A stretch of 64,000 nucleotides of DNA from Haladaptatus sp. ZSTT2. Its GTDB lineage: Archaea > Halobacteriota > Halobacteria > Halobacteriales > Halococcaceae. Positions within the stretch are counted from its first letter, which is position 1. Each line of letters begins with the position of its first letter. The position numbers and the translations under genes are program-made. The stretch covers positions 1 to 64,000 of the forward strand of contig NZ_JBAMHQ010000001.1 of NCBI RefSeq assembly GCF_037081775.1, read 5' to 3'. Below, piece after piece: positions 42,898 through 52,185 of this stretch. The notes beneath the pieces are model-generated. The model ran no database searches and was not told the origin of the DNA. It saw nothing but the letters and a program-made list of their open reading frames with translations.

Positions 42898-42911
42898 TTG
42901 TGTATGCACAA
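42898..42911. promoter_or_regulatory. Palindrome upstream of the 42863 promoter
   Basis: TTGTG-TATG-CACAA, perfect in its arms, just upstream of CTATTAG (the probable TATA around 42889-42895) of the gene starting at 42863. It is a candidate operator; the regulator is unknown. Confidence 0.35.
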
Positions 42912-43036
42912 TAGTAATTATTTGGTGTGGTCGCCTCGGCCGATACGAGCAGAACGCTGGCCACGCATTCTACTAACTCGGCGTTCGGACGCGACAGATA
43001 CACACGGCTATCTGGTCGGCTCTCGTATACTCAGCC

Positions 43037-43294
43037 ATGACACGACACGTGAAACTGAACGACCTCGCATCGGTTCTGGACGAGTTGTCGTTCCCCCTCG
43101 AGCGCACGGCGGCGGTCGAGCAGTGTGGCGATGTCACGTTACAGCTCGCAGACGGCCGCGAGAACCTTGGGGCGCTTCTCGAACGGTCGAACGAAGACCG
43201 CTTTGAGTCCCCGGATGACCTGCTGAACGAAATTCTCTCGCTGTTACCCCAACACGCTGTGGGCGAACCCTACCAGTCGGAAGGAGAGGGATAG
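43037..43294 (+). CDS. Small haloarchaeal protein, DUF5789-like
   Basis: An 85-residue protein beginning VKLNDLASVLDELSFPLERTAAVEQCGDVTLQLADG, the pattern I associate with the haloarchaeal DUF5789 family, which is small, acidic and of unknown function. The C-terminal part (FESPDDLLNEILSLLP) looks helical. It converges with the 43296-43802 gene, the stops being adjacent. Confidence 0.65.
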   Translation: MTRHVKLNDLASVLDELSFPLERTAAVEQCGDVTLQLADGRENLGALLERSNEDRFESPDDLLNEILSLLPQHAVGEPYQSEGEG

Positions 43295-43295
43295 C

Positions 43296-43802
43296 CTATT
43301 CGGTCTCGACGCTTCGCACGACGCCGAGAACCTCCCAGTCGTCGTCGCCGAGTTCGTAGCGCCGAACCGTGACCGGCGACCACCCCGCTTCCTCGACGAC
43401 GGCGCGAATCTCGTATCGCACGGACGAGTCGTCACGGGGACGCACTTCCAGCCGGAGGCGTTCCGTTGGGACGTAGTCGATGGGTCCGGTCGTCCCCGAG
43501 ATGACCGTGCCACCGAGGAGTGCCACCCGTACGTCTGCGCCGAGCTCGAGCCCGCCAAGCTGGGCTGCCAGTGATTTCACTCGGTGGCGCGAAACGGCGT
43601 GCTCCGCTGTACCCTCTTTGAAGAACGCTGCGTCCGTGACCGGCGCTAATCCCTCTGCTTCGAGTCGCACGTTTTCTTGCTTTACGCGCATGCTCAACAG
43701 TCGTTGAATCTCGCGCAGCCGAAACCCAATCGTCCGCAGCTCCGCGTTCGACTCTGGTCGCAGTTCTCTCGACTTCGGTCCCGTCGTTCCACCCTCACTC
43801 AT
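43296..43802 (-). CDS. Conserved hypothetical protein
   Basis: A 168-residue soluble protein of a family I do not recognise. Residues about 20-70 look helical (ELRTIGFRLREIQRLLSMRV), and from about 75 on it is beta-rich (ADVRVALLGGTVISGTTGPIDYV; RLRLEVRPRDDSSVRYEIRAVVEEAG). It has no Cys, signal peptide or membrane segment. The coding pattern and length argue for a real gene. It lies between dph2 and the DUF5789-like gene and gives no functional clue. Confidence 0.6.
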   Translation of the reverse strand: MSEGGTTGPKSRELRPESNAELRTIGFRLREIQRLLSMRVKQENVRLEAEGLAPVTDAAFFKEGTAEHAVSRHRVKSLAAQLGGLELGADVRVALLGGTVISGTTGPIDYVPTERLRLEVRPRDDSSVRYEIRAVVEEAGWSPVTVRRYELGDDDWEVLGVVRSVETE

Positions 43803-43846
43803 ACCCGAAAATAGGCGATACCGGCGGATAAACGTGCGCAGCCCGC

Positions 43847-44884
43847 TTACCAGGTGCCGTGGAAGGTGTCGAATTCGAGTTCGTCGAGTGGCTTCTCGCC
43901 AATCGCAATCTCGTACTCACCGGGGGTGAGCATCGGCTTGTTAAAGCGCGGGCCGTCGTCGGTCGTGATGCGCGGACAGCCCGTGTTCACGTAGGCGTCG
44001 AAGCCGAAGTTGAGCAGGCGGTCTGGGGTGACTTCGTCCATCGTGATGAGGTAGGCGTTCTCGTTGTTCTCTAAGATTTCTTGGGCAATTTCCCAGCGAC
44101 CCTGCCCGATTTTCGTACAGAAAATGACACCCCACGTCTCTGCGTCCATCGCCTTGTGGACGGAGGCGTAGCGCTGCTTGAGGAACTTGTCCGTGTCCGC
44201 GATGGTGACGACCATGTTGACGGGGTCTGCGATGACGACCTTTTTGTCGGGGTGTTCCATCGCAAGGCCGAGCGGGTGGAACTTGCCGCCGCCGACGTAG
44301 AGGACGTGGTCTGCGTCGATGTCTGCAGAGGCGTAGTTGCAACCGAGCACCTGCCCTTCGTGGGTGAGGCGGTCGTCGCCGCGACGGGTGTGGACGGTGA
44401 AGCCTTCGTCTTCTAAGAAGTCGCGCATCTCGTCGAAGCGGTTCATGTGCTGGGCAGTGGTAACAAGGCCAACCTCGTCGCCGTCGAGTTCGGCCAACGC
44501 CTCCTCCATGATGGGCGTGACTTCGACGTTCGAGAACAGCGGAACGTAGATGATTTTGTCAGACTCCTTCATCGGCGAGTGACCGAAGTGGACGAACACG
44601 TCGGTGCGGCGCATGAGGAAGGTATCGAGGTCGCAGGCTCCGTAACACGGCTGGCCCGAAATCATCACGGTCACGTCGTCGGGCAGGAGTTGGCGGAGGT
44701 CGTCTGCAACGGCCGGACCGCGGCGTTTGAGGCCTTCAGGGAACTGGAGACCGACTTTCTTCGCATCGCGCTCTTCGACAGATTCGATGATGCGTTCGAG
44801 TTCGTAGTCCCACTCCCGGTCGTGCTTGAGCGAAAGGCCCGTGTTTCGGAGGTCGCCCTCTGAGTACTCCGATTCGTTGGTCAT
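43847..44884 (-). CDS. dph2: Diphthamide biosynthesis enzyme Dph2
   Basis: A 345-residue 4Fe-4S enzyme that transfers the 3-amino-3-carboxypropyl group from SAM to a His of elongation factor 2, the first step of diphthamide formation. The three cluster-binding Cys are in GQPCYGACDLD (residues about 80-84), VLGCNYAS and NTGCPRITTDDGPRF. GLQFPEGLKRRG and FVHFGHSPM are family motifs. The ATG at 44884 gives the normal N-terminus; the frame continues 40 residues upstream without homology. Confidence 0.92.
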   Translation of the reverse strand: MTNESEYSEGDLRNTGLSLKHDREWDYELERIIESVEERDAKKVGLQFPEGLKRRGPAVADDLRQLLPDDVTVMISGQPCYGACDLDTFLMRRTDVFVHFGHSPMKESDKIIYVPLFSNVEVTPIMEEALAELDGDEVGLVTTAQHMNRFDEMRDFLEDEGFTVHTRRGDDRLTHEGQVLGCNYASADIDADHVLYVGGGKFHPLGLAMEHPDKKVVIADPVNMVVTIADTDKFLKQRYASVHKAMDAETWGVIFCTKIGQGRWEIAQEILENNENAYLITMDEVTPDRLLNFGFDAYVNTGCPRITTDDGPRFNKPMLTPGEYEIAIGEKPLDELEFDTFHGTW

Positions 44885-45043
44885 TGGGCGTTCGTAGCGG
44901 CTACGGACGTTTAACAGCGACGTTTCCCCGACTGACCGTGTGTCGCTCACCCACTCGTTAGGCAGGTGTTTCCCAAAACCCGGTTGCCTGTCTGGTATCG
45001 CCATCAGTGTGATTGGGCATTCGACACGAGCGCCGACAGGAGG

Positions 45044-46393
45044 CTAACGCCGACGAAGCAGCCCACCGGTGAGGCCGAGTGCGACGACGCCAACGCCGAC
45101 GAAAATCGGTGCGTTCCCACTCTCGCTTGCGAGCCCCAGCGGCGTGGCTGCTTCGCGGGCTTGGTGCATCAGCCACGGCGTGGTCAACGGCTTGGGGGGT
45201 TCGCGTTCGTACACATGATTCCACAGCCACTCGTCCATCGACTCACCAGCGACCGATTCGACGGTCTGTTCGAACACCTCGTAGGTGACGGTTCCGTCGT
45301 ACTCGTTGAGTCGGGTGAACACATCGGCAAGCGACCGCTCGCCGTCGGTCGCGGTCTGGATGCGTTCGTCAAGAGCGGCGAGCGTGCGCATCCCTTTGGT
45401 GTACGGCACCGCCCGGTCGTCCCACGACGCAGGCTCTGCGAGGACGGCGTCTTCGTAGCCCGACTTGGTGACGAACTGTTGGGCTTCGTGTTCGCTCACG
45501 AGGCCCTGCTTTTCGGCCAGCCGAGCACCGTAGTACTCGGCCGAGGCTTCCCGCAGCCACTGCATTTCGGGAGCCAGCGTGAACGTTTGACGAGTGTGGA
45601 CGTACTCGTGGAGCCAGACGTTGTTCGGCGTGTCGAGGCGCGAATCGGCGTGTACCCAGAGTTCGCGCATCCGGAGGAACGATTCACCGCCGCGTCGGGC
45701 GGGGTCCGGCAGCGCGAACAGGAGCACCGTTCCGCGTGGTTGGCCAATGTCGAGTGAAGCGCTACTCTCGCTCACTGCGTCGAGGATGTGAGTAGGGTCG
45801 GCTGCAGTCTCCGCGCCGCGTGGGATGACGAGCCGGACGGTTTCGTCGCCTGTTGTGCGCTGGTACTGGTCGTATGGGCCAAGGAGAGCGTAGCGTTTCC
45901 CGACGACACCCGGGCCGTCCGTGGCAATCGTCACGCCCGCATCGCGTTGTTCGAACGGCCTGAGCGTGTGTTCCTCGCCGTCTTCTTGCCACGTCACTTC
46001 GAGGCCGGGGACGGGACCGAGCACCCAGTCGTCAGTTTTGGTGTATTCAGGGCCGCCGGAGACGGCGTGTGAGTTCGTGACGGTGTACTCAAGGGTGAGG
46101 GTCGTGACTGCGGACGAGCCGTCCCAGCGATAGACGCGTCGCTCGCCAGTGTTCGTTTCCGTCAGTCCAGAAACCCCGACGACGTCGAACTTGGCACCCG
46201 GGTCAACCCAGAGACCCTCGGCAGCTGCCGGTTCGACGACGATGTCGTATCGTATGCCGTCGGGAGTTTTCGAACTCGTGACCGTGAGTGCAGGCGACGC
46301 CGCCGGCTGGTCGGCCACGGCTGCCATCGGTGCGAGCACTAGCAGAAGCCCTACCAACGCCACTGCCCGCACCCATGCCATTGAGACGGTCAT
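45044..46393 (-). CDS. Exported membrane-anchored zinc metalloprotease-like protein (HExxH)
   Basis: A 449-residue protein with a Sec-type signal peptide (VRAVALVGLLLVLAPMAAVA), a beta-rich domain to about 200, then the zinc motif LHEYVHTRQ near residue 260 and, 30 residues on, EASAEYYGARLAE with the likely third ligand Glu, as in gluzincins. A single C-terminal helix (VGVGVVALGLTGGLL) ending in Arg-Arg-Arg anchors it with the catalytic domain outside. The fold order resembles M61-type peptidases, but I cannot place it in a named family. Its substrate is unknown. Confidence 0.72.
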   Translation of the reverse strand: MTVSMAWVRAVALVGLLLVLAPMAAVADQPAASPALTVTSSKTPDGIRYDIVVEPAAAEGLWVDPGAKFDVVGVSGLTETNTGERRVYRWDGSSAVTTLTLEYTVTNSHAVSGGPEYTKTDDWVLGPVPGLEVTWQEDGEEHTLRPFEQRDAGVTIATDGPGVVGKRYALLGPYDQYQRTTGDETVRLVIPRGAETAADPTHILDAVSESSASLDIGQPRGTVLLFALPDPARRGGESFLRMRELWVHADSRLDTPNNVWLHEYVHTRQTFTLAPEMQWLREASAEYYGARLAEKQGLVSEHEAQQFVTKSGYEDAVLAEPASWDDRAVPYTKGMRTLAALDERIQTATDGERSLADVFTRLNEYDGTVTYEVFEQTVESVAGESMDEWLWNHVYEREPPKPLTTPWLMHQAREAATPLGLASESGNAPIFVGVGVVALGLTGGLLRRR

Positions 46394-46486
46394 CGACTGC
46401 GCTCACTTAATGATTGTGGCGGTCTCGTAGGGAAGTTGACTGGTTTCCCGGCGATTTTTTATGCACGGTGCCGACAGTGTTACCCA

Positions 46487-47098
46487 ATGGCAGTCTCGTC
46501 GCTCGATTTGTTCATCGTCGCCTCGGTTGGACTCATCCTCGCGCCCGGGCCGGACACCATCTACGTCCTCACGCGCGGTGTGAGCGATGGCCCCAAAGCG
46601 GGGCTGCTCTCTGCCGCCGGTATCAGTACTGGCATCCTCGTCCACACGCTGGGGGCCGTCCTTGGGCTGTCGGTGCTCTTGCGAACCTCCGCCACCGCCT
46701 TCTCGCTGGTCAAATACGCGGGTGCGCTGTATCTCATCTACCTCGGCATCCAGACGTTCCGCGACGACGAACCGCTCACCATCGAGGATGACGACAGGGA
46801 CGACCACAGCTACCTCCAAGGCGTCGCCATCAACGTTCTCAACCCGAAAGTCGCGCTGTTCTTTCTCGCCTTCCTCCCGCAGTTCGTTGACTCCGCTGGC
46901 GCGACCGGTCAGTTTCTCGTACTCGGGGGCATCTACGCCGTGTTGACGCTCACGTATCTCACGAGCGTCGCTCTCCTCTCGGGGCGGGTGCGTGCGCTGC
47001 TCGCTGCACGGCCGTCGCTCAACCGCGGGCTTCGCTGGGTCACGGGGAGTATCTTCGTCGCCCTCGGTGCACGCCTCGCCGTTGGTGACCATTTGTAG
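46487..47098 (+). CDS. LysE family amino-acid exporter
   Basis: A 203-residue membrane protein with about six hydrophobic segments. LILAPGPDTIYVLTRGVSDGPKAGLLSAAGISTG is the LysE/RhtB N-terminal signature, with FSLVKYAGALYLIYLGIQTF and INVLNPKVALFFLAFLPQF following. Members export amino acids or related compounds. ATG 46487 is used; the upstream frame to 46436 is not homologous. The gene is divergent from the metalloprotease-like gene. Confidence 0.9.
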   Translation: MAVSSLDLFIVASVGLILAPGPDTIYVLTRGVSDGPKAGLLSAAGISTGILVHTLGAVLGLSVLLRTSATAFSLVKYAGALYLIYLGIQTFRDDEPLTIEDDDRDDHSYLQGVAINVLNPKVALFFLAFLPQFVDSAGATGQFLVLGGIYAVLTLTYLTSVALLSGRVRALLAARPSLNRGLRWVTGSIFVALGARLAVGDHL

Positions 47099-47162
47099 CC
47101 TCGACAACCCGAAAATGGCACTGACCGGCACTTTCAAACGTCTCGCTCACTAAGCGACGCCC

Positions 47163-47537
47163 ATGAGTATGGAAACCGCACGACTGGAGGACATGGGCAC
47201 GGAACTCGGCAAGGCAATTGCTGACTCACCGGCCTACCAGCGGTTCGAAGCGACGAAAGCAAAGGTCGAGAACTCAGAGGAAGCCCAACAGCGCGTCCAG
47301 AAGTTCGAACAGCTCCGCCAGGAGTTCATGCTGGCCCGCCAGACGGGCGAGGCGACCCAAGAAGACCTCCACAACCTCCAGAACGCACAGGCAGACCTCC
47401 ACGAACTACCCGTGATGGACGAGTTCCTCACCGCACAGGCGGAACTCGACGCGAAACTCGCGGCGGTCAACGACGCCATCTCCGCGGAGCTCGCCGTCGA
47501 CTTCGGCGAGAAAGCAGGCGGCTGCTGCCAGGACTGA
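47163..47537 (+). CDS. YlbF/YmcA family regulator
   Basis: A 124-residue helical protein in the YlbF family: LGKAIADSPAYQRFEATKAKVENSEEAQQ and a second helix LMLARQTGEATQEDLHNL are typical. It ends KAGGCCQD, a Cys pair found in haloarchaeal members. In Bacillus, YlbF/YmcA/YaaT act with RNase Y and carry 4Fe-4S clusters; the archaeal role is unknown. The first codons are ATGAGTATGGAA, so a start three residues later is possible. Confidence 0.8.
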   Translation: MSMETARLEDMGTELGKAIADSPAYQRFEATKAKVENSEEAQQRVQKFEQLRQEFMLARQTGEATQEDLHNLQNAQADLHELPVMDEFLTAQAELDAKLAAVNDAISAELAVDFGEKAGGCCQD

Positions 47538-47646
47538 CGGCGACGAACATTTTCAGTTTTAACTGTTGTGGTGGTTCTCAGCGGATAGTGTCTGTCAGTA
47601 CTCATATTCTTCTTCCAGCCATCGGTCCACATGGGGGAGACGTAAC

Positions 47647-47964
47647 ATGGAACACTGTCTGAACTGTGGGGCGGGGGTGTCGGGGCGGTTCCGTCGGGTT
47701 TTCGAGGATAACAACAATCGCGTTAGCGCGTGTCTGGAATGTGCGTCCTTCAGGGAGTTACAGGCAGGCGGTGCCGTTTCAGTCGCGCCAGTAGTTCAGC
47801 GCGGCGGACGGCAGGGGCCTCACACTACCAGTCGGTTCTTCGTAGACTGTCGTTTCTGTCAGTATCACGGCGAACTCCTGAGCGTAGCCCTTCGAAAGGT
47901 ACAAACGCCCGGCTTTGGCACTAATGGGTATGGAACTGCGGGTCATCGAGAAGACGGAGAATGA
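47647..47964 (+). CDS. Small zinc-ribbon protein upstream of rpoL, 3' end uncertain
   Basis: From ATG 47647 the frame encodes [20 protein letters not shown] and then [18 protein letters not shown], two Cys-x2-Cys pairs of a small haloarchaeal zinc-ribbon type (DUF7563-like as I recall). Such proteins are usually about 45-60 residues. Here the frame runs on to 105 residues, through a second Cys pair ([10 protein letters not shown]), and overlaps the rpoL start by 35 bases. The part after about residue 45 may therefore not be native, and a frameshift near 47770 is possible. Confidence 0.5.
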   Translation: MEHCLNCGAGVSGRFRRVFEDNNNRVSACLECASFRELQAGGAVSVAPVVQRGGRQGPHTTSRFFVDCRFCQYHGELLSVALRKVQTPGFGTNGYGTAGHREDGE

Positions 47965-48214
47965 ACTCTCCATCGAGATTGCGGGCGAAGACCACACGTT
48001 CATGAACGTCCTGAAGGGCGCGCTCCTCGAACTCGAGGACGTGTCCGCGGCGACGTACGACATGAACCCTGAGCAGTCCGGTGGGCAAACCGACCCCATC
48101 CTCACCGTGAAAACGGTCGAAGGAGTCGACCCACTCGAAGCACTCGAACAAGGTGCCGCGCGCGTCCGTGAGAAGGCTGGTTCCTTCCGCGCCGCGTTCG
48201 AAGCCGCTCAGTAA
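47930..48214 (+). CDS. rpoL: DNA-directed RNA polymerase subunit L
   Basis: A 94-residue RpoL/Rpb11 homologue that pairs with RpoD in the assembly platform. [30 protein letters not shown] and the diagnostic [20 protein letters not shown] in shortened form are present. A GGTACAAAC element near 47898-47906 is 25-30 bases before the start. ATG 47930 is used; ATG 47924 would add two residues. It converges with hisF. Confidence 0.95.
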   Translation: MELRVIEKTENELSIEIAGEDHTFMNVLKGALLELEDVSAATYDMNPEQSGGQTDPILTVKTVEGVDPLEALEQGAARVREKAGSFRAAFEAAQ

Positions 48215-48225
48215 CCCGATTCTCG

Positions 48226-49038
48226 TTAGAGACGTACTGGAACGTCCCGTTCTGCGAGGTACTCTTTTACCTCGCGGATGGTGTACTCATCGAAGTGAAA
48301 AATAGACGCCGCGAGCGCCGCGTCCGCGTTCGCCTCGGTGAACACCTCGTAGGCGTCTTCCGGGCCACCACAGCCCGAGGAGGCGATGACGGGCGTCGAA
48401 ACCGCATCACACACCGCCGAGGTAAGCGGGATGTCGTAGCCGTCTTTCGTGCCGTCGGCGTCGATGGAGTTGACGAACAACTCGCCCGCACCGCGCGATT
48501 CGGCTTCGATTGCCCACTCAACCACGTCTTTTCCCGTCCCTTCGCGCCCGCCTTTGACCGTACACTCGAACCAGCAGGACTCGCCATCGATTTCGACGTA
48601 GTGTTCGCCCTGCTCGTCGAAGCGACGCCGAGAGTCAACGCTGATGACGATACACTGGTTGCCGAATGCGGCCGCGCCCTCTTCGATGAGTTCGGGGCGT
48701 TCGAGCGCACCCGTGGTAATCGACACCTTGTCCGCTCCCGCACGGAGCGTCTCTTTGATATCGGCTTTCGTCCGGATGCCGCCGCCGACGGTCAGCGGGA
48801 TGAACACCTCGTCTGCCACCCGCGAGACGGTGTCGAGCATCGTCTCACGGCCGTCGGAACTCGCGGTGATGTCGAGGAAGACAAACTCGTCTGCGCCTGC
48901 CTCGTTGTACCGCTTTGCCATCTCGACGGGGTCACCGGTGTACTTGAGGTCGGTGAAGTTGACCCCGGTATAAACTGCTGCGTTCCCGTCGTCGTCCAAC
49001 GCCACGTCAATGCAGGGGATGATCCGCTTGGTGAGCAT
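48226..49038 (-). CDS. hisF: Imidazole glycerol phosphate synthase subunit HisF
   Basis: A 270-residue TIM-barrel cyclase that, with HisH, makes IGP and AICAR in histidine synthesis. [14 protein letters not shown] carries the catalytic Asp, [13 protein letters not shown] and the second Asp region SVDSRRRFD follow, and [17 protein letters not shown] is the second phosphate site. The length is normal. It stands alone here, with HisH and the rest elsewhere. The product AICAR feeds purine synthesis, whose gene purL is 0.9 kb away, but they are on separate transcripts. Confidence 0.96.
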   Translation of the reverse strand: MLTKRIIPCIDVALDDDGNAAVYTGVNFTDLKYTGDPVEMAKRYNEAGADEFVFLDITASSDGRETMLDTVSRVADEVFIPLTVGGGIRTKADIKETLRAGADKVSITTGALERPELIEEGAAAFGNQCIVISVDSRRRFDEQGEHYVEIDGESCWFECTVKGGREGTGKDVVEWAIEAESRGAGELFVNSIDADGTKDGYDIPLTSAVCDAVSTPVIASSGCGGPEDAYEVFTEANADAALAASIFHFDEYTIREVKEYLAERDVPVRL

Positions 49039-49132
49039 TCAGTTGGTTTCTGCTACGGAAGAACGGGGTTAGTCCCTTTCGCCTGCGGTAAGCATCCGAC
49101 ATAGCAAAGTACCACCGGGCAAATGTGCGGAT

Positions 49133-49294
49133 ATGGACGAGCACTCACACGACGGCGAGCACCACGAAGACGAACAAGTCGGCCGCGTCACCTCCCCAAT
49201 GCAAGAGTTTTCGATGGGACAGGTCACGACGGGACTCATCGTCACCATCATCGGGCTTGCGGTCGTTTTCGGTCTCGCGTTCGCGCTGGCGTAA
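49133..49294 (+). CDS. 53-residue small membrane protein
   Basis: The ATG at 49133 opens a 53-codon frame: a His/Glu/Asp-rich N-terminus (DEHSHDGEHHEDEQVGR), then SPMQEFSMGQVTTGLIVTII running into one hydrophobic helix, GLAVVFGLAFALA, and the stop. I recall conserved haloarchaeal small proteins with the same SPMQEF-MGQVTTG pattern (DUF7550-like). The His-rich head could bind metal. It is divergent from hisF. Confidence 0.7.
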   Translation: MDEHSHDGEHHEDEQVGRVTSPMQEFSMGQVTTGLIVTIIGLAVVFGLAFALA

Positions 49295-49319
49295 GTTTCA
49301 CTCCCTCTCTTCTTCCGAC

Positions 49320-49340
49320 GCTGTTGAAACCTTCAACAGC
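49320..49340. terminator. Perfect 9-bp hairpin after the 53-residue gene
   Basis: GCTGTTGAA-ACC-TTCAACAGC forms a perfect nine-base stem with a three-base loop, 26 bases after the stop at 49294. It may be an RNA stem that ends or protects the transcript, or a DNA-binding palindrome. No T tract follows, so a classic terminator is not certain. Confidence 0.4.
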
Positions 49341-49430
49341 TAACACAAACGGGCTGGCAATAATGCAAAACGGAGATTCCTCAATAAACTCGGAACCAGA
49401 ACTGGGTCTCCGAATGTCTTAGGGGCGCTC

Positions 49431-49691
49431 TTACCCGTCGGCAAGCTGTATCCCACGCGCAATAACATACATCAACACGATACCGGTGCCGACGGCTAGT
49501 ATGAACTGTGTGACGACGGTAAGGAGTCCAACGAGTAGAGAGTTGCCAGCGACAAGCAGCGTAATCAAAAACATAAGAAGCGCCAACCCTCCGAATAGCA
49601 CGATAAGACCAGCTAGAGGAAAGACTTCTGCGCGGATCTGACGTAGGTCTAACTCTCCCGATTCCCGGTCAATAAACGGCGGTGGCGACAT
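49431..49691 (-). CDS. Small two-helix membrane protein, uncharacterised
   Basis: An 86-residue protein from the ATG at 49691: a polar N-terminus (PPPFIDRESGELDLRQIRAEV), then two hydrophobic helices, LAGLIVLFGGLALLMFLITL and VVTQFILAVGTGIVLMYVIA in order, and a short polar tail. The DNA is richer in A/T than the flanks. The open frame extends upstream to 49814 without membrane or family character. I do not recognise the family. Confidence 0.6.
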   Translation of the reverse strand: MSPPPFIDRESGELDLRQIRAEVFPLAGLIVLFGGLALLMFLITLLVAGNSLLVGLLTVVTQFILAVGTGIVLMYVIARGIQLADG

Positions 49692-49882
49692 ACAAGTGAG
49701 ATATCGAGACGAGCTTATGAATTGTTGGATTGACAATGGGATAGAGGGGCCGTACAGATTATCGCACTGCTGTGTCCGCACCCTGTATGCAGCACAACTC
49801 CTGAAACCGATCACCGATTGAGGGGTTCAGTAGAGCCATTCTTCCCCACCAACCTTGAGCGACGCCACGCTGACGCGGTAGG

Positions 49883-49902
49883 TTCGTAAAAAACGAAAAA
49901 TC
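49883..49902 (-). terminator. Terminator after purL
   Basis: Just after the purL stop the minus strand reads TTTTTCGTTTTTTACGAA: a short TTCGT/ACGAA dyad combined with two T tracts, typical of archaeal intrinsic termination. Confidence 0.5.
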
Positions 49903-49906
49903 CGAG

Positions 49907-52045
49907 TTATTCGAGTTCGCGTTCGATGATGGCGCGCAGGTCGGCAATCGCTTCTGCTGACGCCGACAGTTCCTCGTCGTTGACCGTAAGCGAGAGCGTG
50001 CCTTCCGTCGTTGCCGTGCCGAGTTCGAACACCGGCGCGACGCCGTCGAAGGCGTCTTTTACTGCCTCGGAGTCGGTCGTCTCGATGACGGCGCGACCGG
50101 GCTGTTCGTGGAACAGGAGTTCTGCGGCGGAAGCGTCACCCGAAATCGCCACGTCAGCGCCCGATTCCTCGGTGACCATCTCGGCGAGCGTCACGGCGAG
50201 CCCGCCGTGGCTCGCGTCGTGGGCGGCGAGCGTCGTGTCTTGATTCACGACTGCGGCGAGGGTTTCCACGAACGCTGGCGCGTCTTCGGGGAGCGCCGGG
50301 AAGTCGTCCGTACCGCCGAACTGGGCGAGGAACTCAGAGCCGCCGAGGCCCGACTGTTCGCCCGCGAGGACGGAGTCACCGACGAGCAGGAGCGTGCCCT
50401 CTCCGGCGAAGAACGCGGGTGGGGCTTTGTAGCTGTCTTTCGTGCCGACCATCGCGAGCGTCGGCGTCGGTGGAATCGGCCCGGCCTGCGAATCGTTGTA
50501 GAGCGAGACGTTCCCGCCGACCACGGGTACCGAAAGGTCTGCGCACATGTCCGCGAGGCCGTCAACGATTGCCTTGAACCCGTGGTACACGTCGGGTTTT
50601 TCGGGGTTGCCGCCGTTCAGACAGTCCACCGCCGCGAGCGGCGTCGCGCCTTTCACGGCGAGGTTGGTGGCGTTTTCGAGCGCGACGGCGCGTGCGCCCT
50701 CGTACGGGTTCACACTCGTCCAGTTCGGGTCTGCGCCCGCGGTGAAGGCGAGCCCCATCTCGGCTTCGCGGATGGCGAGCACCGCGCCGTCTTGGCCCGG
50801 CCCGATTGCGGTGCGCGTCCCGACCTCGTGGTCGTACTGCCGGTACACCCAGCGCTTGCTCGCAGTGTTCGGACTGCCGACGAGCGCCTCGAAGGCGTCT
50901 GTGAGGTCCGTCTCTGGGAGGTCACGTTCGACGCCCGCTGGGGCTTCCGTTGCGAGGTCGTTCATCGGCGCGCCCTCACAGAGGAATTCGACGGGTACGT
51001 CGACGACCGTCTCGCCCTTGAAGGTGCAGATGTAGCGTCCGGAGTCGGTCACATCGCCGATGACCGAACAGCCGAGGTCGTAGCGTTCTGCGAGAGCTTC
51101 GACGCGCGCCACATTCTCAGGCGTGACTTCGTACACCATCCGCTCTTGGGATTCGGCGAGCAGGATTTCGAGGGGAACCATGTTCGGTTCGCGCTGGTGG
51201 ACGGTTTCGAGTTCGAGCACCGCGCCTTTGTCGCCTTTCGCGATGAGTTCGCTGGACGCGCCGCCCAGACCCGCCGCGCCGAGGTCGCGGGCCGATTCGA
51301 TTAACCCCTCGTCCAGCAGTGCTTCGTTGCACTCGATGAGAAGTTTTTCCGTGTACGGGTCGCCGACCTGCACGGCCGGGCGGTCTTCGGTTTCTGCGTC
51401 TTCAGCTAAATCTTCGGAGGCGAACGATGCACCACCTAAGCCGTCTCTGCCCGTGGAATTTCCGACGAGGACGAGTTTGTTGCCGACCGTCTGGGCTTCT
51501 GCGGTGACCATGCGATCTGCGGGCAGCAGGCCCACGCACGCGACGTTCACGAGGGGGTTGCCGACGTAGTCGTCGTGGAAGGCGACGCTTCCGGCGACGG
51601 TCGGCACGCCAATCGAGTTGCCGTAGTCGCCGATGCCCTCGACCACGCCTTCAAACAGGTAGCGCGAGTGTTCGCGGTCGAACCCGCCGAAGTAGAGGCT
51701 GTCAGCGAGCGCGATTGGGTAGGCTCCCATCGAGAGGGTGTCGCGGACGATGCCGCCAACGCCCGTCGCCGCCCCGTCGTAGGGGTCGACGTACGACGGG
51801 TGGTTGTGACTCTCGATACCCATCGTGATGTACACGTCATCGGTCAGTTTGACCACGGCGGCGTCGTCGCCGGGGCCGATGACCACCTGGTCGCCCTCGC
51901 TAGAGAACGCGCCGAGGAGGGGGCGCGACGAGCGATAGGCGCAGTGTTCACTCCAGAGATTTTCGAACAGGACTTCTTCTGCGTCAGTGGGCTCTCGCCC
52001 CAACTGCGCAACCACCAGTTCCTTGTCCGACTCGGCAAGACTCAT
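49907..52045 (-). CDS. purL: Phosphoribosylformylglycinamidine synthase subunit II
   Basis: A 712-residue FGAM synthase catalytic subunit. It has the early [24 protein letters not shown] and [24 protein letters not shown] motifs (ATP and metal binding), the [25 protein letters not shown] region and the second-half copy with [11 protein letters not shown] and [14 protein letters not shown]. The length fits the small (three-subunit) form that works with PurS and PurQ, which are not in this window. It catalyses step four of purine synthesis. The start follows the family N-terminus ([18 protein letters not shown]). Confidence 0.96.
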   Translation of the reverse strand: MSLAESDKELVVAQLGREPTDAEEVLFENLWSEHCAYRSSRPLLGAFSSEGDQVVIGPGDDAAVVKLTDDVYITMGIESHNHPSYVDPYDGAATGVGGIVRDTLSMGAYPIALADSLYFGGFDREHSRYLFEGVVEGIGDYGNSIGVPTVAGSVAFHDDYVGNPLVNVACVGLLPADRMVTAEAQTVGNKLVLVGNSTGRDGLGGASFASEDLAEDAETEDRPAVQVGDPYTEKLLIECNEALLDEGLIESARDLGAAGLGGASSELIAKGDKGAVLELETVHQREPNMVPLEILLAESQERMVYEVTPENVARVEALAERYDLGCSVIGDVTDSGRYICTFKGETVVDVPVEFLCEGAPMNDLATEAPAGVERDLPETDLTDAFEALVGSPNTASKRWVYRQYDHEVGTRTAIGPGQDGAVLAIREAEMGLAFTAGADPNWTSVNPYEGARAVALENATNLAVKGATPLAAVDCLNGGNPEKPDVYHGFKAIVDGLADMCADLSVPVVGGNVSLYNDSQAGPIPPTPTLAMVGTKDSYKAPPAFFAGEGTLLLVGDSVLAGEQSGLGGSEFLAQFGGTDDFPALPEDAPAFVETLAAVVNQDTTLAAHDASHGGLAVTLAEMVTEESGADVAISGDASAAELLFHEQPGRAVIETTDSEAVKDAFDGVAPVFELGTATTEGTLSLTVNDEELSASAEAIADLRAIIERELE

Positions 52046-52185
52046 TCACCTATCTGTTGAGATAGTCGGGGTAAAGTCCTTTTCATGTGCACGAACGTGC
52101 CCAAAATCGCCGCTCGTCGTGATGTGCCAGCGCAGGCGCTCATGATTCCGAGGCCCTTTTCAAGACTGGCGCGCTACCTCCGCTT

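Noticed and set aside
50108-51304. 398-codon open frame on the + strand
   Set aside because: Antisense to purL.
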